Below the pieces are notes generated by a model. The model was not told the origin of the DNA, ran no database searches, and worked only from the letters and a program-made list of their open reading frames with translations. Both the position numbers and the translations under genes were made by a program. From positions 1,402,501 through 1,466,500 of the forward strand of contig NZ_CP024311.1 in NCBI RefSeq assembly GCF_002944315.1: a stretch of 64,000 bases of DNA, in the 5' to 3' direction. Source of the DNA: Rhizobium sp. NXC24 (GTDB lineage Bacteria > Pseudomonadota > Alphaproteobacteria > Rhizobiales > Rhizobiaceae). This document shows, piece after piece, positions 27,755-37,078 of this stretch (position 1 is the stretch's first letter; each line of letters begins with the position of its first letter).

Positions 27755-30700
27755 ATGCGCTTCGATCGGCTCGACATTCTCCGCTACGGCGCGCTCACCG
27801 ACCGCACGCTCGATTTTCGTGCAGGTGCGAAACTGCATGTGATTTATGGGCCGAACGAGGCGGGGAAATCCTCGGCGCTCAGTGCCATTTCGGATCTGCT
27901 TTTCGGCTTTCCCGTTGCCGCCGAACAAAGCTTCCTGCATGAGCCGACGAGCCTTCGTGTCGGCGCTGCAATCAGCGCGCGGGATGGTGCGTCGCTGGCT
28001 TTCCGCCGCCGCCGCGGGCGCAAGAACACTCTGCTCGCCCCCGACGACAAGGAGGGGCCACTTGCGGAAGATGCCTTGGCGCCGTTCCTCGGCCATTTGA
28101 GCCGCGATGTCTTCGAGCGCGCTTTCGGGCTCGATTCTCTCCGATTGCGGCAAGGCGCGACGGCCATGCTGCGCAGCGGCGGCGAGATCGGCAGCCTGTT
28201 GTTTTCCGCCGCCTCGGGCCTCACCGGCCTGTCGCGGCTGCGGCAGTCTCTCGATGGTGAAGCGGACGGCATCTATGCCCAGCGGCGGTCGAAGGATCGC
28301 AGTTTCTACCGCGCTCTGGACCGCCATGACGAGGCCCGTAGGGCCGAACGCGACAATGAGCTCAAATCCGGTGACTGGAAGAAGTTGCTGGCGGAAGCCG
28401 TCGAATTGGAAGGCGAATTGGAGCGCCTGCAGGACCTGCGTCGCCAGACGCGTCAGGCGCTAGACCGGCTGCAGAGATTGAAGACGCTGCAGCCGCTGCT
28501 GGCCGAAATCGATGGCGAGATCGCAGCTCTCGACCGCCTCGCTGATCTCTCGGTTTTACCGGACAATTTTGCGGATCGACTGGAGCGAAGCCTGAGCGAC
28601 AAGCGCGCCGCCGAGGACGAGCTGCGCCGTGCCCAGCAATTGGCCGCACGCACCGGCGAAGAGCTGTCGCTGATTGAGATAGACGAAACGCTGCTGCGGA
28701 TATCGAACGACATCACGCAGCTTTTTGCCGATAGCGGCAATTATCGCAGCCAGCGCCATGACCTGCCGCGTGTCGATCAGGAGTTGGCGAGCTATGATGC
28801 GGAGCTCGCACAGCTTGCCCGCCGCCTCGGCCTTTCAGATGTTGCGCAATTGGAAAAACGGCAACCGAGCGATGCCGACCGCGCGCGCCTCTCGGAACTG
28901 GTGGAAGAGGGCAGGCGGTTGCTGCTCCGTGCCCAGGCAATTGCAGAGCAATTGGACAGCGAGCGCGGGCAGCTCGTGGCGCTGGAGAGGGATGGCCTTG
29001 CCGGCCGTTTGATCGATCCCCGGCCCCACGTCGACCAACTGGAGTCACTGACCGGTGATCTAACCGCTCTTGCCCGTCTCGACGCGTTGGAGACGCATAT
29101 CCGCCGTGCCGAGGCAGACCTTGGCGAGGCCGCTGCCCGCCTGCGTCCTCCTGTTGCCGATGTCGAGGCGCTATTTTCCGCGCCGCTGCCGGACAGTGCC
29201 GAGATCGCCACGCATCGCGAGGCTATCGATGCTGCCCGCGGCAGCCTGCGTGAGGCGTCCGACAAGGTGCGCCTCCATGATGAGCAGTTGGCTGAGATCG
29301 AGCAGGCGCTGGAGGATGCTGAGCGCACGGGCCCGATCGTCACACGTGAACAGATCGCCGGCGCACGCAATGCTCGCGATGGCCTATGGCAATCGATCCG
29401 CGACGGGCTGGCGGATGGTGGACCGGCTCCCGATGGAAAAGCCATCGCCAGGTTCACGACGAGCCTTGCGGAAGCGGATCGGCTGGCCGATGCGGCGCTG
29501 AGTGATGCGGACCGTGTTTCTCGCCATGCGGATAATCTATTGCGCCGCGCGCGGCTGCAGCAGGAGCGTGAGGCGGCCGCAAAGCGACTGCAACAGTGCG
29601 AAGAGAAATCCGCAAAAGCGCTCGCCACCTTTGCCGCGCTCTTCGAGCCCTGCGGTATCGCCGCGCTCGATCCAGCGGCCATGCTGGAATGGCGGCGCGC
29701 GGTTGAAGGGTTGTTCCGCGAGCGTCGGGCTCTGCGCGATCTGGTGGACGAGCGGGATGAAGCTGCCCGTGCCGAAGCGCGTGTGTCTCCGGCGCTAAAA
29801 GATATCGCCGACGCCACCGGCTATAAGAGCGGCCGGCTACCGTCAGGCGCCATGGCGGAAGGGTTGCGAAAACATCTTCGCCTGCTTTCGGAGCGTTGGA
29901 ATGAAAGTCGCACGCGCGAAGGCGAGATCGCCTCGGCGCGCGACCGGCTGACGCGTCTTGGTGAACAGAGCCAAGATATCGAGCGGCGGCAGGCCGGTTG
30001 GCGCGACGCGTTTGGTAAAGCTGTCCTCCCGTTCGGTCTTCCCGCAGATGCGACGCTGGAGATGGCTGCCGCTGCCTTGAAGGCATGGATGGAACTGCCG
30101 GATGTCTTGGCGGAGCATGACAATCGTCAACGCCGTGTCAGCGGCATGCGCCGCGACATGGCCGATTTCGAGCGTCGGCTTGCAACACTTGCCGCAACCG
30201 CCGGCTATGAACTCGACCACCTGCCGCCGGACGCCGCGGCCGAGGCGCTGCACGCTCGTGCCAATGGGGCGCGCGGTGAGCAGAAGAAGCGCGACCAGCT
30301 CGATGAGGAGCGTCAGCGCGCCGAGGCACAGGCCCTCCGCTGCAGTGACGCGCTTGCAACGGTGGTGGCTGATCTTGCTCGTCTGACTGCCGATCTGCCC
30401 GAGGATGCCGATCTGCCGGCATTGCTGTCGCGCCTGCGCGAACGTGCCCGGCTGAACACGAGGCTGATGGAAAGCCGCGACCGTTTCCGCCAGCAGGCCG
30501 ATGGCGGCAGCGAGGATGAGAGCCGCGCGCAGCTCGCCGGCTTCGAGCGCATCGCCGCGGAGCTGGAAATCGAGCGGCTGACCGCCGAAGATCTCCGGCA
30601 ATTCACCGCCCATGGCGAGCTGGTGGCGCGCCACGCGGAAAACCAGCGCCAGCAGCGTGCGCTGGAAACCGGTGTCAGCGCCGAACATGCCGTCTTCGAG

Positions 30701-31216
30701 AAGCTCTCCGCCGAGCAGGAGGCCAAGGACCTTGCGCGGCAATGGGTGGTGCTGAAACTCGCGGCACGGATGCTGGCAAGCTCGATGGAGGCCTATCGCG
30801 AGCGGCAGGCCGATCCGGTCATCAAGCGGGCAGGGGATTTGTTCTCCTTGCTGACCGGCCACCGCTTCGCGCGACTGGTCGAGGAACATGACGAGAGGGA
30901 TGCGCTGCAACTGCTGGCGGAGCGCTCAGGTGGCGAGCGCGTGCCGCTGGATGGCTTGAGCGAGGGGACCGGCGATCAGCTTTATCTGGCGCTGCGGCTC
31001 GCCTTCCTCGAAGATTATTCCTCCCGCAACGAGCCCGCGCCGTTGATCGTCGACGACATCTTCCAGACCTTCGACGATGACCGCGCCAGCGCCGGCCTGA
31101 AGGCGCTCGCCGGCACGGCGGAGCGTTTCCAGACTATTCTCTTCACCCATGAAATGAGCCTGGTCGAGATTGCCAAACGGGAGATCGGCAAGGACTTGGA
31201 CCTGATCCAACTGTAA
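27755..31216 (+). CDS. yhaN: YhaN/SbcC-like AAA ATPase
   Basis: 1153 residues in Rad50/SMC layout: N-terminal half ATPase with Walker A YGPNEAGKSS (31-40) and the AAA_27 (YhaN) start MRFDRLDILRYGALTDRTLDF, a very long coiled-coil middle (about 170-1000), and a C-terminal half ATPase with signature LSEGTGDQLYLALRLA and Walker B PLIVDDIFQTFDDDRA. Coupled to yhaO. Its role in this organism is inferred from the pair, not from the neighbours. Confidence 0.88.
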   Translation: MRFDRLDILRYGALTDRTLDFRAGAKLHVIYGPNEAGKSSALSAISDLLFGFPVAAEQSFLHEPTSLRVGAAISARDGASLAFRRRRGRKNTLLAPDDKEGPLAEDALAPFLGHLSRDVFERAFGLDSLRLRQGATAMLRSGGEIGSLLFSAASGLTGLSRLRQSLDGEADGIYAQRRSKDRSFYRALDRHDEARRAERDNELKSGDWKKLLAEAVELEGELERLQDLRRQTRQALDRLQRLKTLQPLLAEIDGEIAALDRLADLSVLPDNFADRLERSLSDKRAAEDELRRAQQLAARTGEELSLIEIDETLLRISNDITQLFADSGNYRSQRHDLPRVDQELASYDAELAQLARRLGLSDVAQLEKRQPSDADRARLSELVEEGRRLLLRAQAIAEQLDSERGQLVALERDGLAGRLIDPRPHVDQLESLTGDLTALARLDALETHIRRAEADLGEAAARLRPPVADVEALFSAPLPDSAEIATHREAIDAARGSLREASDKVRLHDEQLAEIEQALEDAERTGPIVTREQIAGARNARDGLWQSIRDGLADGGPAPDGKAIARFTTSLAEADRLADAALSDADRVSRHADNLLRRARLQQEREAAAKRLQQCEEKSAKALATFAALFEPCGIAALDPAAMLEWRRAVEGLFRERRALRDLVDERDEAARAEARVSPALKDIADATGYKSGRLPSGAMAEGLRKHLRLLSERWNESRTREGEIASARDRLTRLGEQSQDIERRQAGWRDAFGKAVLPFGLPADATLEMAAAALKAWMELPDVLAEHDNRQRRVSGMRRDMADFERRLATLAATAGYELDHLPPDAAAEALHARANGARGEQKKRDQLDEERQRAEAQALRCSDALATVVADLARLTADLPEDADLPALLSRLRERARLNTRLMESRDRFRQQADGGSEDESRAQLAGFERIAAELEIERLTAEDLRQFTAHGELVARHAENQRQQRALETGVSAEHAVFEKLSAEQEAKDLARQWVVLKLAARMLASSMEAYRERQADPVIKRAGDLFSLLTGHRFARLVEEHDERDALQLLAERSGGERVPLDGLSEGTGDQLYLALRLAFLEDYSSRNEPAPLIVDDIFQTFDDDRASAGLKALAGTAERFQTILFTHEMSLVEIAKREIGKDLDLIQL

Positions 31217-31324
31217 AGCGCCGACATCGGCGTTGTCGCTTGGATGACGTCATCGAATGGCATAGGCTTGCGGCAGAGAACGAGGCGCGGCAGGCGCTGC
31301 GCTGGTGGAAGCAGGAGAAACGCC

Positions 31325-31720
31325 GTGGAGATCAAGCCCAATGGATCGCGTCCGTCCTTCAATGCGCCGGCCGAGTATTTTACCGGCAGCGTGCGCCAGG
31401 AACCATTGATGCAGGCGCAGGCACCGGCCCGTGTTCAGGTGGTCAATGTCAGCTTCGATCCTGGCGCCCGCACAGCCTGGCATACACATCCCTTCGGGCA
31501 GACACTGGTGGTGACCTCCGGCAGGGGACTTGCGCAAAGCTGGGGCGGCGAAATCCGCGAGATCAATGCCGGCGATGTGCTCTGGTTTGCCCCGGGCGAA
31601 AAGCATTGGCACGGCGCCGGGCCGGACACCGCGCTGACGCATATCGCCATTCAGGAAATGCAGGACGGCAAGGCCGCCGACTGGATGGAATATGTAACCG
31701 AAGAGCAATATCGCGGATAA
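31325..31720 (+). CDS. Cupin protein of the carboxymuconolactone/hydroxynitrile-lyase type
   Basis: 131 residues from a GTG at 31325 with AGGAG 8 nt upstream. A single cupin barrel: [65 protein letters not shown], with the metal ligands expected in WHTHPFGQ and KHWHG. Close relatives include Mn-dependent hydroxynitrile lyase-like cupins, often linked to quinone or aromatic metabolism. It is convergent with the capsule glycosyltransferase 41 bp away. Confidence 0.82.
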   Translation: MEIKPNGSRPSFNAPAEYFTGSVRQEPLMQAQAPARVQVVNVSFDPGARTAWHTHPFGQTLVVTSGRGLAQSWGGEIREINAGDVLWFAPGEKHWHGAGPDTALTHIAIQEMQDGKAADWMEYVTEEQYRG

Positions 31721-31761
31721 AAGCGGCTCGCGGTGGTTTGGATGGGATAGCAGCCGAGACC

Positions 31762-33948
31762 TTACATCGATGGAATGCGCAGCTTCGTTGGCATCAAGAT
31801 CTTCGGGTCTGATTTATCGCGGCTATAGGCTGGATTGATCGCGCGGTCTTCAAACGTCTGCGTCCCATGCAGCCGGCGCAGATTGTCTTTCTCCCGTTCA
31901 AATCGTTTCTTCCGTTCTCCCGATTTGTCCGATCCCCGTGAAACCGATTCATGGTGGTAAAGGCAGGCGAATGGCGTCCATATGATGCGAAACCCGGCCT
32001 TGTGGGCGCGCAGGCAATAGTCGACGTCGTTGTAGGCGACGGCGAAATTTTCTTCGTCGAACGTGCCGATTGCTTCGGCACAGTCGCCGGAAATCAGCAT
32101 CACCGCCCCGGTCACACAGCTCATCGAATTGCGGACATGCAGCCTGTTCATCGGGCCACCGAAATCCCGGGGCTTGTTCATGTACCAATGACCCGCCAGT
32201 CCGCCGAAGCCGACGAGGACGCCGGCATGCTGGATCTTGTCGTTCGGATAGAGAAGCTTGGCGCCGACAATGCCGGTCTTTTCGAAAGCGAGACAGGCCA
32301 CCATCTCCTTCAGCCAGCCCGGCTCGATAATCTCGACGTCATTGTTGAGGATCAGATAGTGCTCGCCTTTGGCGGCGCGCAAACCGCGATTGATCGAACG
32401 GGAGAAATTGAAGGGTTCGGGCGTGATCGTCGCGGAAAACGTCGGCTGCGTTTCGCGGTAGTGCTCGTAAAGGTCCAGCACGGCCTTGTCCGAAGAACCG
32501 TTGTCGATGATCAGCACTTCGAAATTGTCATAGTCCGTTTGCTCGAAGATATCCTTCAGAACGCGGGAAATCAGGTCGAAACTATCCTTGCTGGGAATAA
32601 TGATGGAGATCTTCGGCCATGAAGTCTCCGAACGTTCGAACACCACGCGATGCAGGGTATTCGTCAAGGCCTCCTCGACATGAATGGGCTGCTTTTGACG
32701 CTCAAATCGTTCCACGATCGCCTTCCTGGCATTGGCGGTCGCGGCATCCATGAATTTCCGCGAATAGGTGTGGCCGTTGCGCCGCCACCAATAGGCGGGG
32801 TAGGGCAGGTGAAGGACGGTATTGTCGGGCAGCCCTTCCAGATAGCGCAGCAGGAGATCATAGTCCTGCGAACCGTCGTATCCGGTGCGGAGATAGCCGA
32901 TCTCGTGAAGCCGGCTGCGGCGGTAGATGGAGAAATGGTTGATGTAGTTGACGCCCGTCAGAAGAACGGGGTCATAGGCCGGCTTCAACATCAAGCCCTT
33001 GGGTTTCAGCCTATCGTCGACAACCAGTTCGTCGGTATAGAGGAAGTTTGCATTGGGGTTCTGCTCCAACGTATGCCGCACGACTTTGAAGGCGTGAGGA
33101 GCGATCACGTCGTCATGGTCCAGCAAAGCGACCCACAGGCCGCGCGCCTGCAAAAGCCCGGCATTGGTCGCGATCGCTATGCCGCCGTTTTTCTCGTTCA
33201 GAACGAAACGGACGTTGTTCCTCGATTTTTGCGTCTCATACCATCGCCGCGTTTCCGGCGAGGTCGAGCCGTCGTCACTCAGAATGAGTTCCGTACCCGC
33301 TTCGCTTTGTGCTTCGAAGGAGCTTATGAGATCGTCGAGATAGCGTGAGGGAGCGTTGTAGACCGGAACGACAACGCTGAGCCACACTCCCGCCGTCGAG
33401 GAAACGGGTGATGCTGCAAGATCGGCAGCAAGCCGATAGCTCGCCTCCGCATATTGTATCGCCGCGCTCGGCGAACGCTTGCCGAAGGGCAGCTTCGGCA
33501 TTTTCGTCCAATATTGCGCAAGTTTGCCGAGATCGACCCGCTCTGCCTGCCCATGTGTGCCGAGCAGAGTTGAAATATGCTTCTCGGCCGATTTCGCCGA
33601 AGAAAAGGCAGCAACGTCGAAGCTGAAGGTGATGGGGAAACTTGCGGGGTCGGCGCGCAGCGAGCAGATGGTTCCGACGGCTCCCACATCCGCCGTAATA
33701 ATGAAGCGTCTCCCCGCCGACAGCGTGACCGCATCCTTTTCCCGAAAGCCGCGACCGCGATTGACGTAGAACTTCGGGTCGATGGCTTCATCGGTGCTGG
33801 CTATATGAATAACGACAAGCCTTTTCCGGACCGGTGCGAATCGAATTTCGAAGGCAGGATCGTCGCCAAGGGATTTCCAAAGATTGGAATTCGCACCGGC
33901 AGAAATCGCGCGTTCAAGATCGTCGTTGGGTAAAATCTTAAGTGTCAT
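31762..33948 (-). CDS. Large glycosyltransferase with two family 2 domains
   Basis: About 728 residues from the ATG at 33948 (a TTG at 33966 is an alternative). After a ~185-residue N-terminal domain there are two GT-A domains: first WLSVVVPVYNAPSRYLDDLI with DDGSTS and LLDHDDVI, second ISIIIPSKDSFDLISRVL with DNGSSD and LNNDVEI. Paired GT2 domains are typical of enzymes building surface polysaccharides. It is the last gene of a seven-gene minus-strand capsule operon, so it probably assembles the repeat unit. Confidence 0.88.
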   Translation of the reverse strand: MTLKILPNDDLERAISAGANSNLWKSLGDDPAFEIRFAPVRKRLVVIHIASTDEAIDPKFYVNRGRGFREKDAVTLSAGRRFIITADVGAVGTICSLRADPASFPITFSFDVAAFSSAKSAEKHISTLLGTHGQAERVDLGKLAQYWTKMPKLPFGKRSPSAAIQYAEASYRLAADLAASPVSSTAGVWLSVVVPVYNAPSRYLDDLISSFEAQSEAGTELILSDDGSTSPETRRWYETQKSRNNVRFVLNEKNGGIAIATNAGLLQARGLWVALLDHDDVIAPHAFKVVRHTLEQNPNANFLYTDELVVDDRLKPKGLMLKPAYDPVLLTGVNYINHFSIYRRSRLHEIGYLRTGYDGSQDYDLLLRYLEGLPDNTVLHLPYPAYWWRRNGHTYSRKFMDAATANARKAIVERFERQKQPIHVEEALTNTLHRVVFERSETSWPKISIIIPSKDSFDLISRVLKDIFEQTDYDNFEVLIIDNGSSDKAVLDLYEHYRETQPTFSATITPEPFNFSRSINRGLRAAKGEHYLILNNDVEIIEPGWLKEMVACLAFEKTGIVGAKLLYPNDKIQHAGVLVGFGGLAGHWYMNKPRDFGGPMNRLHVRNSMSCVTGAVMLISGDCAEAIGTFDEENFAVAYNDVDYCLRAHKAGFRIIWTPFACLYHHESVSRGSDKSGERKKRFEREKDNLRRLHGTQTFEDRAINPAYSRDKSDPKILMPTKLRIPSM

Positions 33949-34001
33949 TGATGTCTTGATATCCAAATCCCAACAGCGGATAGCGCCTCAACGGCCGGCC
34001 A

Positions 34002-35102
34002 TCAAGCCGTATCACCGAACCCATCGAAACGTATGCCTGGAAATGCCAGCGTCGCGCTCTGTCGCATTTTTTCCAGGGACTGTAGTGTGGCATTGAACGC
34101 GATCTCTCGCCGATGCCCATCCTCCACAAGCTGGTCGATTGCCGTCAGCCATTCCTCGGCTGTGTTGCCGATGTGAATCTCTCCGGCGACGGCGCAACGC
34201 GCGAATGTCGCGCATCGGGAAAATATGGCGGCGGCCCCCATGCGGCTTATATCGATCCGCTTGGTGTCTGCGCGGCTGTCGTTGGTCCTTCCCGCCAGGA
34301 GCGGCGCCAAGGCAATGTCGGCACCATGATTGGTGGTCCTCGCGAGATAGGACGACCACGGTAACTGCGGGCTTACCGTCATCCTAGCCGGTTCAATGCC
34401 CTGACGACGCCATCGACGCGCAAGGTCGCCATCGGCAAAGACTTCGAAATGCAAATTCTTATGCTTGTTCATGGCAGACCTGACGATCGGCATCAGGAAC
34501 TCGTGCTCATGACGGTGAATGCCGGTCGCATGATAGACCATCTTTAGCGACGCAGCCGTTTCACCGATCATGGCGGGTGATTTCTGAGAGGGCTGCGCCG
34601 GCATGGGTGCGAGAATGTCGACCTTATGGTCCGAGTTTGTGAGCGTCCCAGCTAGGTGCTCAGTGGATGCCCAAAGGTGGGTCAGCAATCGGTTGAGGCG
34701 CGGGAGTGGCCGGATGGCGAAATTGAGCAGCCTGAATTTATAGGGCCAACTGGCTTCGTCGCCCGCGATAACGGCGGGGATATCGTCGTCAACGAAATAG
34801 GCTATCCCCGCCAGGCGTCCATGCCTCTGCTCCAGCCAGCGCAATTGCGGCGCCTTGATATAGCGGCAGATGATGACGAAAAGCCCTTCGCAATCGACGT
34901 CGCCCAATCCGTCGTCGAGCCCCTTCAGGATGACGGGAATATCGGCAAGGGCCTTGCTTCGCTCATCCAGATAATAGCTGACGCTGGGATTGGGGTATCG
35001 CGACAGGATGAGCAGCCGTTTTGCCGGCGGGCGAATACCGGACGCGGCCGAAGGCTGCGGTCTGGGTATCAATCCGTAGATGGCGCTGCGCAGACTTTGC
35101 AT
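34002..35102 (-). CDS. Probable GT-B glycosyltransferase
   Basis: About 366 residues from the ATG at 35102. An alternative GTG at 35123 overlaps the upstream stop as GTGA, which would couple translation, so the start is uncertain. Rossmann-like features are RLLILSRYPNPSVSYYLDERSK near the N-terminus, VDDDIPAVIAGDE, and a C-terminal half with KMVYHATGIHRHEHEF and LLAGRTNDSRADTKRIDISRMGA, which resembles family 1/4 glycosyltransferases. The assignment rests on fold pattern and capsule context; sugar and linkage are unknown. Confidence 0.68.
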   Translation of the reverse strand: MQSLRSAIYGLIPRPQPSAASGIRPPAKRLLILSRYPNPSVSYYLDERSKALADIPVILKGLDDGLGDVDCEGLFVIICRYIKAPQLRWLEQRHGRLAGIAYFVDDDIPAVIAGDEASWPYKFRLLNFAIRPLPRLNRLLTHLWASTEHLAGTLTNSDHKVDILAPMPAQPSQKSPAMIGETAASLKMVYHATGIHRHEHEFLMPIVRSAMNKHKNLHFEVFADGDLARRWRRQGIEPARMTVSPQLPWSSYLARTTNHGADIALAPLLAGRTNDSRADTKRIDISRMGAAAIFSRCATFARCAVAGEIHIGNTAEEWLTAIDQLVEDGHRREIAFNATLQSLEKMRQSATLAFPGIRFDGFGDTA

Positions 35103-35119
35103 GGGTGGTTGAAGCGTGA

Positions 35120-36385
35120 TCACCCCAAACGATTTCGCACTGTGGTCAGCACGCCGACGACAATGCCCCAAATTAACAGGGTCGCCGCCAAAATGCCGCC
35201 GATCCAAAGCCCTCGTTTCGGATATTCCGCTTCGTCCGGCAGATCGGGGGCAAGAAACGTGTCGAGATAGAGAAGCTGTTGCTTGCTGACAAACTGCACT
35301 TGCTCCAGCGTTTTCATGGCTGTGGCGAATTGCTGTTCGGCCAGGCTTTGTTCTAACTCCCGCTGAGACATCTCGACCGACACGTCGGCAAGGTTCTGCT
35401 CGGATTTATTCTGCCCCGCCACCTGGCTGTTCAGATCTTGCAGTTGCTTTTCCTTGCTGTCGATTTCGCGCTTCAGAACCTTCATTTGCGGCGCATTGGG
35501 CGATACCGTCCGGACCAAAGCATCGTATTTCTGCTGAAGATTGACCTTGTCGGTCTGAACGCTGGTTATCAGGCCCGTGAGGATTGCCGATGATCCCTCG
35601 ACACTGAGGACGCCCGTTTGGTTGCGGGCGAGCTGAAGCTTCTGCCGCGTTGTCTGCAGTTGATTCTTCGCATTGTCCAAATTGGTTTGAGCGGTGGTGA
35701 TGACATCACGCCAGATGCGGTTGTTGACATCGTTGACCACGGCTTCGGAAGCCGCAACAACCTCTTGCAACAGCTTCTGCGCATCGGTCGCCGAAAAGGC
35801 ACGGACCTTGACCGTCACGATACCGCTGTTGGGGTCGGTTTTGACGGAGACCATATCCTTCCAATAGTCGAGCATCTTTTCCGATGACGCATCCTGCTTC
35901 AGCCTCGCCAACGGATCGATTTCCGCGTTTCCGTAGAGTGTCTGGAAGTCGATCTTGGCCTGGAGAGCAGTCACCATGTCCTTGCTGGCGATGAAATTGG
36001 TAACGATTTGGGTATCCTGAACGATTTGTGCCGATGGCAAGCCGGTTACCTTGGCCAGTTGGTCCTTGCCGAGCGCCGGCGTCGACGACCGGACGGTAAA
36101 GCGCGTTTCGGACTGAAATTGATCCGAGGCCATACGCGCAAAGTAATAGATCGAAGCGGCGTTTGGGATGACAAGAAGCAATAGCGTGGAAGCCAGTATC
36201 GCTCTGCTGAGAATTTGCTCCAGCGGGCGGGGGCGCAATCCGACTGCTTTGTAAAACTGGCTTCGCTTCGATGTCGAAAAGCGCAACTTTCGCGCAGTCA
36301 CCGACAGTTTCGCGGCAACATCGCGGCTGTGCTGGATCGCGCTGAGCTGAACAGTTTCAGACGTCTTTCCGGTATCGTGAGCCAT
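35120..36385 (-). CDS. KpsE/RkpR-like capsule export inner-membrane protein (PCP-3), copy 1
   Basis: About 421 residues from the ATG at 36385. One helix near residues 60-82 (AILASTLLLLVIPNAASIYYF), a large periplasmic part with long coiled coil (about 215-365), the PCP motif LPDEAEYPKRG near 390 and a second helix at the C-terminus. This is the topology of KpsE polysaccharide co-polymerases that link the ABC transporter to the outer-membrane exporter. A second homologue lies on the other side of the KpsT gene. Confidence 0.87.
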   Translation of the reverse strand: MAHDTGKTSETVQLSAIQHSRDVAAKLSVTARKLRFSTSKRSQFYKAVGLRPRPLEQILSRAILASTLLLLVIPNAASIYYFARMASDQFQSETRFTVRSSTPALGKDQLAKVTGLPSAQIVQDTQIVTNFIASKDMVTALQAKIDFQTLYGNAEIDPLARLKQDASSEKMLDYWKDMVSVKTDPNSGIVTVKVRAFSATDAQKLLQEVVAASEAVVNDVNNRIWRDVITTAQTNLDNAKNQLQTTRQKLQLARNQTGVLSVEGSSAILTGLITSVQTDKVNLQQKYDALVRTVSPNAPQMKVLKREIDSKEKQLQDLNSQVAGQNKSEQNLADVSVEMSQRELEQSLAEQQFATAMKTLEQVQFVSKQQLLYLDTFLAPDLPDEAEYPKRGLWIGGILAATLLIWGIVVGVLTTVRNRLG

Positions 36386-36414
36386 ATGGGACCTTGTTGA
36401 CAATCCGTCGCATC

Positions 36415-37068
36415 TTATCTGTTCAATCTGTAGTACGCTTCGATGGCCTGCTCGACCTGATCGAAAACCATAAGCCTGCCATCGACGAGCACCATTCCCT
36501 TGTCGCAATGCTGTTTGATCATGCTCATGCTGTGCGAGATCATGATCACGTCGGAATATTTCCGCCGGCTCTCAAATGCGATGCGACAGCGTTCCTGGAA
36601 CCGGGCGTCGCCCACGGCCAGAACTTCATCGACAAGATAGCAGTCGAATTCGATCGCCATGGAGAGCCCGAAGGCCAATCGTGCGCCCATGCCCGAAGAA
36701 TAGGTGCGCACCGGCGCGTTGATGTAGTCGCCAAGTTCGGCGAACTCTTCGACAAACCGGGAAACTCGCCGGACATCCTCTCCATAGGCGCGGGCGACGA
36801 AGTGAAGATTGGCACGGCCGGTCATATAAGGATTGAAGCCGCTGGCAAGGCCCAGCGGCCAGGACACCCGAACGTCCTTGGTGATCTTGCCTGAATTTGG
36901 CAGCATGGTGCCGGCGATCATCCGCATCGTCGTGGACTTTCCAGCGCCGTTCACGCCGAGCAGACCATAGGAATAGCCAGGCATGAATTCGCAGCTCACA
37001 CGATCCAGGATGACTTTCTTGCTATTCTGCGTCTTGAAGTGTTTCGACACGTTCTTGAAGCGGATCAT
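36415..37068 (-). CDS. kpsT: KpsT-like capsule polysaccharide ABC transporter ATPase
   Basis: 217 residues, the compact size of KpsT/RkpS ATPases for capsule export. Walker A GVNGAGKST (38-46), signature YSSGMGARLAFG, Walker B CYLVDEVLAVGD and switch histidine ISHSMS are present. It should energise export of the finished polysaccharide with a KpsM permease, but no KpsM-like gene is found in this window. It lies between two KpsE-like genes with spacings of 29 and 10 bp. Confidence 0.93.
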   Translation of the reverse strand: MIRFKNVSKHFKTQNSKKVILDRVSCEFMPGYSYGLLGVNGAGKSTTMRMIAGTMLPNSGKITKDVRVSWPLGLASGFNPYMTGRANLHFVARAYGEDVRRVSRFVEEFAELGDYINAPVRTYSSGMGARLAFGLSMAIEFDCYLVDEVLAVGDARFQERCRIAFESRRKYSDVIMISHSMSMIKQHCDKGMVLVDGRLMVFDQVEQAIEAYYRLNR

Positions 37069-37078
37069 CGCGTATTTC

